This document shows, one piece after another, positions 54,387-64,000 of a stretch of 64,000 nucleotides of DNA. Each line of letters opens with the position of its first letter. The stretch's first letter is position 1. The position numbers were made by a program, and so were the translations under genes. The stretch covers positions 5,051,534-5,115,533 of the forward strand of contig OX595986.1 of the NCBI GenBank assembly GCA_951394045.1, read 5' to 3'. The DNA comes from Nitzschia sp. DOCU1. Lineage: Eukaryota; Bacillariophyta; Bacillariophyceae; Bacillariales; Bacillariaceae. The notes under the pieces were generated by a model. It was not told the DNA's origin and searched no databases. It saw only the letters and a list, made by a program, of their open reading frames with translations.

Positions 54387-54781
54387 TTGGTCATCGGTCG
54401 TTCCACGACAAAGAAGATCCGCGGCCTCTGCTTCCTCCGTTAGAAGGTGCCAAAGTTGGAGTTTAAGCGCTTATGTGTAGGAGAGAGGAATAAACAAAGG
54501 ATATCGGAAGGAGTGCTCTAATACCTCCCTACGAATGTGCTTCCGATCTTACCGCACTAAGGTGCTTGGGCTTGTTTGTCATCTCTATTAGTATCCCTCC
54601 CGACTCGTTGTTGTTGCGTATTGCTGTCGCTGGTGTTATCGTTGGTCGAAGTCCAGGTCTCAGAGTGTCACAGTTTGTCAAGCTTTGTGCCTCGCTGTTG
54701 CTACTAGCAAGAATATCCGAGAAACTCCACCCTGCATATCTTTCTCATCGTGTCCACAAGAACAACAACCTCAGCGAGAAA

Positions 54782-57042
54782 ATGATATTCCCCCGTTGCT
54801 ATGCTAGCCTGGCGACTGCTGCTGCTGCTTTTTTCTTCTTGCTCGGCTCAGCTGAAGCACAAACGAACAATGTTGGTACGATTTCGAATAACCCCAGCCT
54901 GTCGGACTTTGAGGATTACCTGAATCGGGTAGGTATTTCCCCCTCCCTTGGGCGAACGGTGTTTGCCCCGAACAACGACGCGTTCAGTGCTTGGGGGGCA
55001 AGCGACCCTGACGTCTATACGAAATACACAACGCAAGCGGAGTTTTTCGTTCACTTGAAATATACTCTGTTGTGGCACCTTGTCACGGAAGGGGGCTTTT
55101 CCACGGACGAAATTTTCAATGGCAATCGAGCGACCCTCGAGAATACTCTGTGGAATATGACGGTTGATCAGCGATTCAAGACTATCGATGGGGTGCCTCT
55201 TACTGCATTTGCAGAACCTAACATCACCACGAGCGAAGGATACCTTCATATTATGAGCCAAGTTATCATTCCTCCTTTCATGGCAGTCAACATGATCGAA
55301 CACATGCTGGAGAGGGACATTTCCTTCAAGTTTGCCTACACGACCATGGCGAATCTCGCGCTCTATGCCGGGCTTGACGAGAAGATCGATGCCATGTACG
55401 AGAATGGCCTGACCTTTTTGGTACCCCCCAACCGTCGTTTCAATCGAGCTCAGATTGATGTGCCGAGTCTCCTGACTCCGGCAATGAAGGAATACACCAC
55501 GGATTTTGTCTTGGCCCACTTGATCATGGACTGCTACTACGAAGCCGGGGTATTTGCCTTTAATGAGCAAAACGATCAACAACAGTTTCTCGTCAAGTCC
55601 GAGCTCGGAACGCACATGTGGATTACCACTACCGCGGATCGCTTGCGATTCCAGTCTCGGGATCTCATCTTGGTCGATCAAGCGGCTCGCAATGGGTACG
55701 TATCGAATGGTGATTGTTCTTGCCGTTGCTGCCTCTCCTCACGCTAATAGCCTTTCCTTCCTATTCACACAGCATTTTCCATGTCTTGGACTTGCCAGTA
55801 TTTCCGCCGTTCATTAAAGATTTTACCGAGTTTACTGCGGTGTCAACTAGTTGGGATACCAGTGACTGCTTCCGTTTCTTCCGTCAAGCTTTGATAAGCA
55901 GCGATCAGATTTCCAGAATGTTCAATTCTACTTTGACCATGTTTTGCCCGACCCGCGAAGCGTTTGCCCAGTTTAACAATGAGGATTTCCAGCGTTTGCT
56001 CGAACCCAAAGACTGGAGACGTCATGCCACTGAGTTCTTGTTGAATATGTTCACCAAACCGGCCTTGACTATCGAAGAACTGGTGAACATGGCTCCCACG
56101 ACGATAACAATGTTGAACGGAGAAACATACGAACTTAAGCGTAGCGCCGATCGGGTGCGAATCAAGAATACGGACGAGGAACAGGGCCGAACTGAATTTG
56201 GAGATTTGATTGCCTTGGACGGGTAAGTCCTGGCCCAGGATACTGTGGGAGAGGTTTTGACAATTGTTGGTCGTGGACTTACATGGTTTTCTCTCTCCCC
56301 CTTAACGTTGTTCAGGTACTTGCACATTATCGATAGTGCTATTACTCCAACAGCCGTTTCGAGGAGTATCTACGACCAGTCCAATAATAATCCGGACTTT
56401 TCTCTGCTTGTCGAAAACATCGACTTTGTCCAAATGACGGATATGGTTGATCGTGATTTGCCCTTGACATTGTTGGCTCCCGACAATACCGCGTTTCGCC
56501 GCATCACCTTTGGAACTTTGGATGGTGCGGAAATCATCAAGCGCCATATTATAAGCGGTAACCACTTCTGCGACACAATGGCTAATTCAACTTCGATTTC
56601 GGCCGTGAACGGAGAGACCCATGAGATCGAACTAAGAGGAGAACCAGGATCTGGTTTGTGGGGCAAAGCAGGAGGGCAAAACCTGTATGTCGGAGGAGCC
56701 TACGTTTACAATTGCGACATTTTCGCTCGAAACGGCGTCTTGCATCATATTGATCGTGTGATTGGACAGCCCTACGACACGGTCTCGCCCACGATTACTC
56801 CGGCTCCTACCATCACGGCCCGACCCACACAATTCATTGCGCCGACTGCAGCGCCTCAAGACATCCCGAGCGGCTTTGCTCCCATCGAGTTGCCGCCGAT
56901 TTTGCCAGGCGTCGTCCCTTCTGCTTCCACTGCGGACGGTCCCCAGACACCAGCTCCGCAATCGTCGGCTCCAGCAAGAGCCGCTGAATTGTGGGTCTTT
57001 TCGATGCTTGTGCTGCTTCAAGTGGTGGCTACAGCCTTTTAG
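54782..57042 (+). CDS. FAS1 (fasciclin) four-domain protein, array copy 1, 696 aa
   Basis: Three exons, 54782-55695, 55773-56222 and 56316-57042, join in frame (introns 77 and 93 nt; GTACGT..CACAG and GTAAGT..TTCAG, both phase 2). After a signal peptide (SLATAAAAFFFLLGSAEA) come four FAS1 modules, at about residues 30-175, 178-318, 322-470 and 475-610. Each has the TVFAPNNDAF- or TLLAPDNTAF-like H1 box and the HIMSQVI/LHHIDRVI-like H2 box. A Pro/Thr linker and a hydrophobic C-terminal tail (RAAELWVFSMLVLLQVVATA) suggest a GPI anchor. FAS1 proteins mediate adhesion or matrix binding at the cell surface, which in a diatom could mean cell-cell or substrate contact (inference). Its signal peptide differs from that of copies 2 and 3. 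Confidence 0.88.
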
Positions 57043-57576
57043 GGGCCGATGGTCCCGTTGGGGTGAAGGATCCGGGGGCGAAGTGCCAACATAGATAGTT
57101 CATGTTAAAGTTGTCAACAACCAAAAAACTACGAGGAAGTTTCTTGGTACGGCAGGTCAGCCTTGCTAATAGTACAAGTTGTCCATCACTGCACCGTCAT
57201 AGCCTACTAGCAGATGTTGTCCTGACGTTTTCCGGTCAGTCAAATAAGTCATTTCAAGCGGGATTTGTTTGTCGGGATTGAATGCGTGACGAACGCGTCT
57301 ATGAGCTCATCGCGTCGTCTCTCTCGCTAGCTCTCTCGCCTTTCACCGGACTCCTTTTTCCATCTGCACCATGGCGCCCATCTTGCGAACGTTTCGTTAC
57401 TATTCTGCGTCAAACGCCACCCCCAGTCAAAATATCATGCCTTATTCAAACGTCTCCCTGACGGCGGGATTTGTGCTGCTCTTCGGGGGCCGGTTTCGTT
57501 CTCAGGGCGTGTTGTCTCTGCCCTATGATTGACGCCGCCGCCACCAGGCGCCGATCGAGTGTCCCCCGCACGGGTC
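57043..57576. other. Spacer inside array unit 1 (same in unit 2 at 60468-61001)
   Basis: These 534 bp after the FAS1 stop contain no recognisable gene. A short ATG frame near 57371 and minus-strand ORFs at 57435-57717 have no domain. The duplicate in unit 2 appears identical. Confidence 0.4.
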
Positions 57577-57936
57577 ATGGAGACATACGAAATTTCTGGT
57601 CGTGACGACAGTGACTCTGACGATAGCGAAGCCGAGAGTGAAAAGAACAAAAAGAAGATTCCAGCATGGGGGAGGGAAAGACATGCTGCTGCTGCCGGCA
57701 CTTGAAGCGCAGTACAATAGTTACATGGAGGGACGTAGGGTCGACCCTAACATGATTTTTTCAGAAGTTGAAACATGCAACCTCGAAGCGTACAACAACG
57801 GTGATTTGGATTTGGTCATCGGTCGTTCCAAGAAGAAGCGCGCCTTTTGCTTCTCCGGTCGAAGGTGCCCAAGTTGGAGCTTAAGCGCTATCTGGAGGAG
57901 AGAATAAAACAAAGGATATCGGAAGGAGTGCTCTAA
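57577..57936 (+). pseudogene. INCENP IN-box-like C-terminal fragment in unit 1, frameshifted
   Basis: Starting at 57577 an acidic stretch (SGRDDSDSDDSEAESEK) leads to KKKIPAWGRE. After a one-base shift it continues MLLLPALEAQYNS...RRVDPNMIFSEVETCNLEA. This order (IPxWAR, LxxALxxQ, VDPxxIFxEVxTCxLEAIF) resembles the C-terminal IN-box of INCENP, the segment that binds and activates Aurora kinase in the chromosomal passenger complex. A further shift near 57860 would give SKVPKLELKRYLEERIKQ up to TAA at 57936. The upstream part of an INCENP gene is absent, so this is a captured fragment. The assignment rests on the short motif only. Confidence 0.4.
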
Positions 57937-58209
57937 CACCTCCGTACGAAGTTTGCTTCCGATCCTACCGCAGTAAGGTGGCTTGGGCGTGTTTGTAATC
58001 TCTATTATGCCCTCCCTACTTATTGTTGTTGCGTATCATTGTCAATGGTGTTATGTCTAGATTAGTCGCAGACCAGGTCTCAGATTGTTACAGTTTGTCG
58101 AGCTTTGTGCCTCTTCTCCTGTTGCTCTCGGGAAGCAAGCATATCCGAGAAACGCCACCCTGCATATCTTTCTCAACGTTTCCACAAGAACAACAACCTC
58201 AGCGAGAAA

Positions 58210-60467
58210 ATGATATCCCCCCGTTGCTATGCTAGACTGGCGACTGCTGCTGCTGCTGTTTTGATGCTCGGATGTGCTGAAGCACAAACGAACAATGTTG
58301 GTACGATTTCGAATAACCCCAGCCTGTCGGACTTTGAGGATTACCTGAATCGGGTAGGTATTTCCCCCTCCCTTGGGCGAACGGTGTTTGCCCCGAACAA
58401 CGACGCGTTCAGTGCTTGGGGGGCAAGCGACCCTGAAATCTATACGAAATACACAACGCAAGCGGAGTTTTTCGTTCACTTGAAATATACTCTGTTGTGG
58501 CACCTTGTCACGGAAGGGGGCTTTTCTACGGACGAAATTTTCAATGGCAATCGAGCGACCATCGAGAATACTCTGTGGAATATGACGGTTGATCAGCGAT
58601 TCAAGACTATCGATGGGGTGCCTCTTACTGCATTTGCAGAACCTAACATCACCACGAGCGAAGGATACCTTCATATTATGAGCCAAGTTATCATTCCTCC
58701 TTTCATGGCAGTCAACATGATCGAGCACATGCTGGAGAGGGACATTTCCTTCAAGTTTGCCTTCACAACCATGGCGAATCTCGCGCTCTATGCCGGGCTT
58801 GACGAGAAGATCGATGCCATGTACGAGAATGGCCTGACCTTTTTGGTACCCCCCAACCGTCGTTTCAATCGAGCTCAGATTGATGTGCCGAGTCTCCTGA
58901 CTCCGGCAATGAAGGAATACACCACGGATTTTGTCTTGGCCCACTTGATCATGGACTGCTACTACGAAGCCGGGGTATTTGCCTTTAATGAGCAAAACGA
59001 TCAACAACAGTTTCTCGTCAAGTCCGAGCTCGGAACGCACATGTGGATTACCACTACCGCGGATCGCTTGCGATTCCAGTCTCGGGATCTCATCTTGGTC
59101 GATCAAGCGGCTCGCAATGGGTACGTATCGAATGGTGATTGTTCTTGCCGTTGCTGCCTCTCCTCACGCTAATAGCCTTTCCTTCCTATTCACACAGCAT
59201 TTTCCATGTCTTGGACTTGCCAGTATTTCCGCCGTTCATTAAAGATTTTACCGAGTTTACTGCGGTGTCAACTAGTTGGGATACCAGTGACTGCTTCCGT
59301 TTCTTCCGTCAAGCTTTGATAAGCAGCGATCAGATTTCCAGAATGTTCAATTCTACTTTGACCATGTTTTGCCCGACCCGCGAAGCGTTTGCCCAGTTTA
59401 ACAATGAGGATTTCCAGCGTTTGCTCGAACCCAAAGACTGGAGACGTCATGCCACTGAGTTCTTGTTGAATATGTTCACCAAACCGGCCTTGACTATCGA
59501 AGAACTGGTGAACATGGCTCCCACGACGATAACAATGTTGAACGGAGAAACATACGAACTTAAGCGTAGCGCCGATCGGGTGCGAATCAAGAATACGGAC
59601 GAGGAACAGGGCCGAACTGAATTTGGAGATTTGATTGCCTTGGACGGGTAAGTCCTGGCCCAGGATAGTGTGGGAGAGGTTTTGACAATTGTTGGTCGTG
59701 GACTTACATGGTTTTCTCTCTCCCCCTTAACGTTGTTCAGGTACTTGCACATTATCGATAGTGCTATTACTCCAACAGCCGTTTCGAGGAGTATCTACGA
59801 CCAGTCCAATAATAATCCGGACTTTTCTCTGCTTGTCGAAAACATCGACTTTGTCCAAATGACGGATATGGTTGATCGTGATTTGCCCTTGACATTGTTG
59901 GCTCCCGACAATACCGCGTTTCGCCGCATCACCTTTGGAACTTTGGATGGTGCGGAAATCATCAAGCGCCATATTATAAGCGGTAACCACTTCTGCGACA
60001 CAATGGCTAATTCAACTTCGATTTCGGCCGTGAACGGAGAGACCCATGAGATCGAACTAAGAGGAGAACCAGGATCTGGTTTGTGGGGCAAAGCAGGAGG
60101 GCAAAACCTGTATGTCGGAGGAGCCTACGTTTACAATTGCGACATTTTCGCTCGAAACGGCGTCTTGCATCATATTGATCGTGTGATTGGACAGCCCTAC
60201 GACACGGTCTCGCCCACGATTACTCCGGCTCCTACCATCACGGCCCGACCCACACAATTCATTGCGCCGACTGCAGCGCCTCAAGACATCCCGAGCGGCT
60301 TTGCTCCCATCGAGTTGCCGCCGATTTTGCCAGGCGTCGTCCCTTCTGCTTCCACTGCGGACGGTCCCCAGACACCAGCTCCGCAATCGTCGGCTCCAGC
60401 AAGAGCCGCTGAATTGTGGGTCTTTTCGATGCTTGTGCTGCTTCAAGTGGTGGCTACAGCCTTTTAG
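58210..60467 (+). CDS. FAS1 (fasciclin) four-domain protein, array copy 2, 695 aa (hybrid)
   Basis: Exons 58210-59120, 59198-59647 and 59741-60467, with the same intron positions as copy 1. The signal peptide (RLATAAAAVLMLGCAEA) and the first FAS1 domain match copy 3. The last two FAS1 domains, linker and GPI-type tail are residue-for-residue identical to copy 1. The switch lies between 58768 and 59216. The open frame is intact with no lesions, so the hybrid should be functional if expressed. Confidence 0.88.
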
Positions 60468-61001
60468 GGGCCGATGGTCCCGTTGGGGTGAAGGATCCGG
60501 GGGCGAAGTGCCAACATAGATAGTTCATGTTAAAGTTGTCAACAACCAAAAAACTACGAGGAAGTTTCTTGGTACGGCAGGTCAGCCTTGCTAATAGTAC
60601 AAGTTGTCCATCACTGCACCGTCATAGCCTACTAGCAGATGTTGTCCTGACGTTTTCCGGTCAGTCAAATAAGTCATTTCAAGCGGGATTTGTTTGTCGG
60701 GATTGAATGCGTGACGAACGCGTCTATGAGCTCATCGCGTCGTCTCTCTCGCTAGCTCTCTCGCCTTTCACCGGACTCCTTTTTCCATCTGCACCATGGC
60801 GCCCATCTTGCGAACGTTTCGTTACTATTCTGCGTCAAACGCCACCCCCAGTCAAAATATCATGCCTTATTCAAACGTCTCCCTGACGGCGGGATTTGTG
60901 CTGCTCTTCGGGGGCCGGTTTCGTTCTCAGGGCGTGTTGTCTCTGCCCTATGATTGACGCCGCCGCCACCAGGCGCCGATCGAGTGTCCCCCGCACGGGT
61001 C

Positions 61002-61361
61002 ATGGAGACATACGAAATTTCTGGTCGTGACGACAGTGACTCTGACGATAGCGAAGCCGAGAGTGAAAAGAACAAAAAGAAGATTCCAGCATGGGGGAGG
61101 GAAAGACATGCTGCTGCTGCCGGCACTTGAAGCGCAGTACAATAGTTACATGGAGGGACGTAGGGTCGACCCTAACATGATTTTTTCAGAAGTTGAAACA
61201 TGCAACCTCGAAGCGTACAACAACGGTGATTTGGATTTGGTCATCGGTCGTTCCAAGAAGAAGCGCGCCTTTTGCTTCTCCGGTCGAAGGTGCCCAAGTT
61301 GGAGCTTAAGCGCTATCTGGAGGAGAGAATAAAACAAAGGATATCGGAAGGAGTGCTCTAA
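61002..61361 (+). pseudogene. INCENP IN-box-like fragment in unit 2, frameshifted
   Basis: Exact duplicate, as far as I can see, of the fragment at 57577-57936, with the same two frame breaks. It was therefore already broken before the array expanded. Its IN-box-like core (VDPNMIFSEVETCNLEA) is unchanged. Confidence 0.4.
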
Positions 61362-61634
61362 CACCTCCGTACGAAGTTTGCTTCCGATCCTACCGCAGTA
61401 AGGTGGCTTGGGCGTGTTTGTAATCTCTATTATGCCCTCCCTACTTATTGTTGTTGCGTATCATTGTCAATGGTGTTATGTCTAGATTAGTCGCAGACCA
61501 GGTCTCAGATTGTTACAGTTTGTCGAGCTTTGTGCCTCTTCTCCTGTTGCTCTCGGGAAGCAAGCATATCCGAGAAACGCCACCCTGCATATCTTTCTCA
61601 ACGTTTCCACAAGAACAACAACCTCAGCGAGAAA

Positions 61635-63895
61635 ATGATATCCCCCCGTTGCTATGCTAGACTGGCGACTGCTGCTGCTGCTGTTTTGATGCTCGGATGT
61701 GCTGAAGCACAAACGAACAATGTTGGTACGATTTCGAATAACCCCAGCCTGTCGGACTTTGAGGATTACCTGAATCGGGTAGGTATTTCCCCCTCCCTTG
61801 GGCGAACGGTGTTTGCCCCGAACAACGACGCGTTCAGTGCTTGGGGGGCGAGCGACCCTGAAATCTATACGAAATACACAACGCAAGCGGAGTTTTTCGT
61901 TCACTTGAAATATACTCTGTTGTGGCACCTTGTCACGGAAGGGGGCTTTTCTACGGACGAAATTTTCAATGGCAATCGAGCGACCATCGAGAATACTCTG
62001 TGGAATATGACGGTTGATCAGCGATTCAAGACTATCGATGGGGTGCCTCTTACTGCATTTGCAGAACCTAACATCACCACGAGCGAAGGATACCTTCATA
62101 TTATGAGCCAAGTTATCATTCCTCCTTTCATGGCAGTCAACATGATCGAGCACATGCTGGAGAGGGACATTTCCTTCAAGTTTGCCTTCACAACCATGGC
62201 GAATCTCGCGCTCTATGCCGGGCTTGACGAGAAGATCGATGCCATGTACGAGAATGGCCTGACCTTTTTGGTACCCCCCAACCGTCGTTTCAATCGAGCT
62301 CAGATTGATGTGCCGAGTCTCCTGACTCCGGCAATGAAGGAATACACCACGGATTTTGTCTTGGCCCACTTGATCATGGACTGCTACTACGAAGCCGGGG
62401 TATTTGCCTTTAATGAGCAAAACGATCAACAACAGTTTCTCGTCAAGTCCGAGCTCGGAACGCACATGTGGATTACCACTACCGCGGATCGCTTGCGATT
62501 CCAGTCTCGGGATCTCATCTTGGTCGATCAAGCGGCTCGCAATGGGTACGTATCGAATGGTGATTGTTCTTGCCGTTGCTGCCTCTCCTCACGCTAATAG
62601 CCTTTCCTTCCTATTCACACAGCATTTTCCATGTCTTGGACGAGCCAGTATTTCCACCGTTCATTAAAGATTTTACCGAGTTTACTGCGGTGTCAACTAG
62701 TTGGGATACCAGTGACTGCTTCCGTTTCTTCCGTCAAGCTTTGATAAGCAGCGATCAGATTTCCAGAATGTTCAATTCTACTTTGACCATGTTTTGCCCG
62801 ACCCGCGAAGCGTTTGCCCAGTTTAACAATGAGGATTTCCAGCGTTTGCTCGAACCCAAAGACTGGAGACGTCATGCCACTGAGTTCTTGTTGAACATGT
62901 TCACTAAACCGGCCTTGACTATCGAAGAACTGGTGAACATGGCTCCCACGACGATAACAATGTTGAACGGGGCAACATACGAACTTAAGCGTAGCGCCGA
63001 TCGGGTGCGAATCAAGAATACGGACGAGGAACAGGGCCGAACTGAATTTGGAGATTTGATTGCCTTGGACGGGTAGTAAGTCCTGGCCCAGGATACTGTG
63101 GGAGAGGTTTTGACAATTGTTGGTCGTGGACTTACATGGTTTTCTCTCTCCCCCTCAACGCTGTTCAGGTACTTGCACATTATCGATAGTGCTATTACTC
63201 CAACAGCCGTTTCCAAGAGTATCTACGACCAGGCCAATAGTAATCCGAACTTTTCTCTGCTTGTCATAAACATCGACTTTGTCCAAATGACGGATATGGT
63301 TGATCGTGATTTGCCCTTGACATTGCTGGCTCCCGACAATACCGCGTTTCGCCGCATCAGATTTGGAACTTTGAATGGTGCGGAAATCATCAAGCGCCAT
63401 ATTATAAGCGGTAACCACTTCTGCGACACAATGGCTAATTCAACTTCGATTTCGGCCGTGAACGGAGAGACCCATGAGATCGAACTAAGAGGAGAACCCG
63501 GATCTGGTTTGTGGGGCGTTGCAGGAGGGCAAAACCTGTATGTCGGGGGAGCCTACGTTTACAATTGCGACATTTTCGCTCGAAATGGCGTCTTGCATCA
63601 TATTGATCGTGTGATTGGACAGCCCTACGACACGGTCTCGCCCACGATTACTCCGGCTCCTACCATCACGGCTCGACCCACAAAATTCATTGCGCCGACT
63701 GCAGCGCCTCAAGACATCCCGAGCGGCTTTGCTCCCATCGAGTTGCCGCCGATTTTGCCAGGCGTCGTCCCTTCTTCTGCCACAGCGGATAGTCCCCAGA
63801 CACCAGCTCCGCAATCGTCGGCTCCAGCAAGAGCCGCTGAATTGTGGGTCTTTTCGATGCTTGTGCTGCTTCAAGTGGTGGCTACAGCCTTTTAG
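61635..63895 (+). CDS. FAS1 (fasciclin) four-domain protein, array copy 3, altered donor in intron 2
   Basis: Exons 61635-62545, 62623-63072 and 63169-63895 restore the same 695-aa frame if the weak donor GTAGTA at 63073 is used. Relative to copies 1 and 2, three bases (a duplicated gta/tag) are inserted at the exon 2 border. The strong GTAAGT donor thus lies 3 nt downstream at 63076. Using it gives GGG-TAG, a stop, and loses the fourth FAS1 domain and the GPI tail. Exon 3 has more amino-acid changes than the other copies (for example NPNFSLLVIN, RIRFGTLNG, LWGVAGG). Whether full-length protein is made is uncertain. Confidence 0.8.
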
Positions 63896-64000
63896 GGGCC
63901 GATGGTCCCGTTGGGGTGAAGGATCCGGAGGCGAAGAAGTGCCAACATAGTAGATAGTTCATGTTAAAGTTCTCGTCAACAACAACAACTACGAGGAGAA
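63896..64000. other. 3' flank of FAS1 copy 3 at the window edge
   Basis: Matches the corresponding flank in units 1 and 2 with small indels (an extra gaa near 63937 and an extra tag near 63951, cut by the window end). The array may continue beyond the window. Confidence 0.5.

Larger units (their letters stand above)
54387..64000 (+). repeat. Tandem array, 3.42-kb unit, three copies (third runs off the window)
   Basis: Unit borders marked by tttggtcatcggtcgttcc lie at 54387, 57811 and 61236. The period is 3424-3425 bp. Each unit carries one FAS1 gene followed by non-coding sequence, and units 1 and 2 end in an INCENP-like fragment. Units 2 and 3 are almost identical in the 5' half; units 1 and 2 are almost identical in the 3' half. 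The first 350 bp of unit 1 are clearly diverged. Confidence 0.9.

Noticed and set aside
58057..59106. 349-codon antisense ORF over FAS1 exon 1 (repeated at 61482-62531, shorter at 54848-55681)
   Set aside because: It mirrors the codon-constrained FAS1 exon on the other strand, and its persistence in three copies only reflects near-identity of the units. It has no domain or signal.
1..64000. tRNA or rRNA genes, CRISPR arrays, bacterial operon signals
   Set aside because: I saw no cloverleaf with proper A/B boxes, no rRNA core sequences and no spacer-repeat array. The introns and gene types are eukaryotic.

Overview
This is nuclear DNA of a photosynthetic stramenopile, most likely a raphid pennate diatom. 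The reasons are short GT-AG introns (69-174 nt) with otherwise intron-poor genes, an ABC1-type kinase whose N-terminus has a signal peptide followed by Phe like a diatom plastid presequence, FAS1 and DOMON-cytochrome b561 families, many local tandem duplications, and long non-coding spacers full of small palindromic elements. The species cannot be fixed from the sequence; a large, duplication-rich genome such as Seminavis would fit.

Layout. Positions 1-7374 hold no intact gene, only dispersed and tandem repeats, foldback elements and a TIR element. From 7375 come a secreted calcium-motif repeat protein, a broken ABC1/UbiB kinase gene (11078-13101), and two paralogous Golgi-type glycosyltransferase-like genes (13399-17597). 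A divergent housekeeping pair follows: complex I NDUFB7 (minus) and V-ATPase subunit D (plus). Next are two tandem SBF/SLC10A7-like transporters (minus), a tandem ATP-grasp ligase, an S1/P1 nuclease and a bZIP factor (minus). Positions 34205-43331 are mostly non-coding, with decayed ORFs, a 488-bp tandem duplication, hairpin-bearing repeats and a decayed histidine-kinase-like locus.

From 44324 to 51633 lies a DOMON-b561 family: one deletion-riddled pseudogene and three intact genes. A CRAL-TRIO gene (minus) follows. The window ends in a tandem array with a unit of about 3.42 kb. Each unit carries a four-domain FAS1 gene with a probable GPI anchor, and units 1 and 2 also show a broken INCENP-like IN-box fragment.

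The main theme is gene-family growth and decay by local duplication. The middle FAS1 unit is a hybrid (5' part like unit 3, 3' part like unit 1), the product expected of unequal crossing-over. FAS1 unit 3 has a 3-nt change at a splice donor that makes intron choice decide between full-length and truncated protein. The 3' end of the ABC1 kinase is replaced by two 18-bp patches found elsewhere in the window plus a 54-bp relic of a deleted glycosyltransferase copy. All gene models were built by eye from splice sites and reading-frame continuity; no database search was run.
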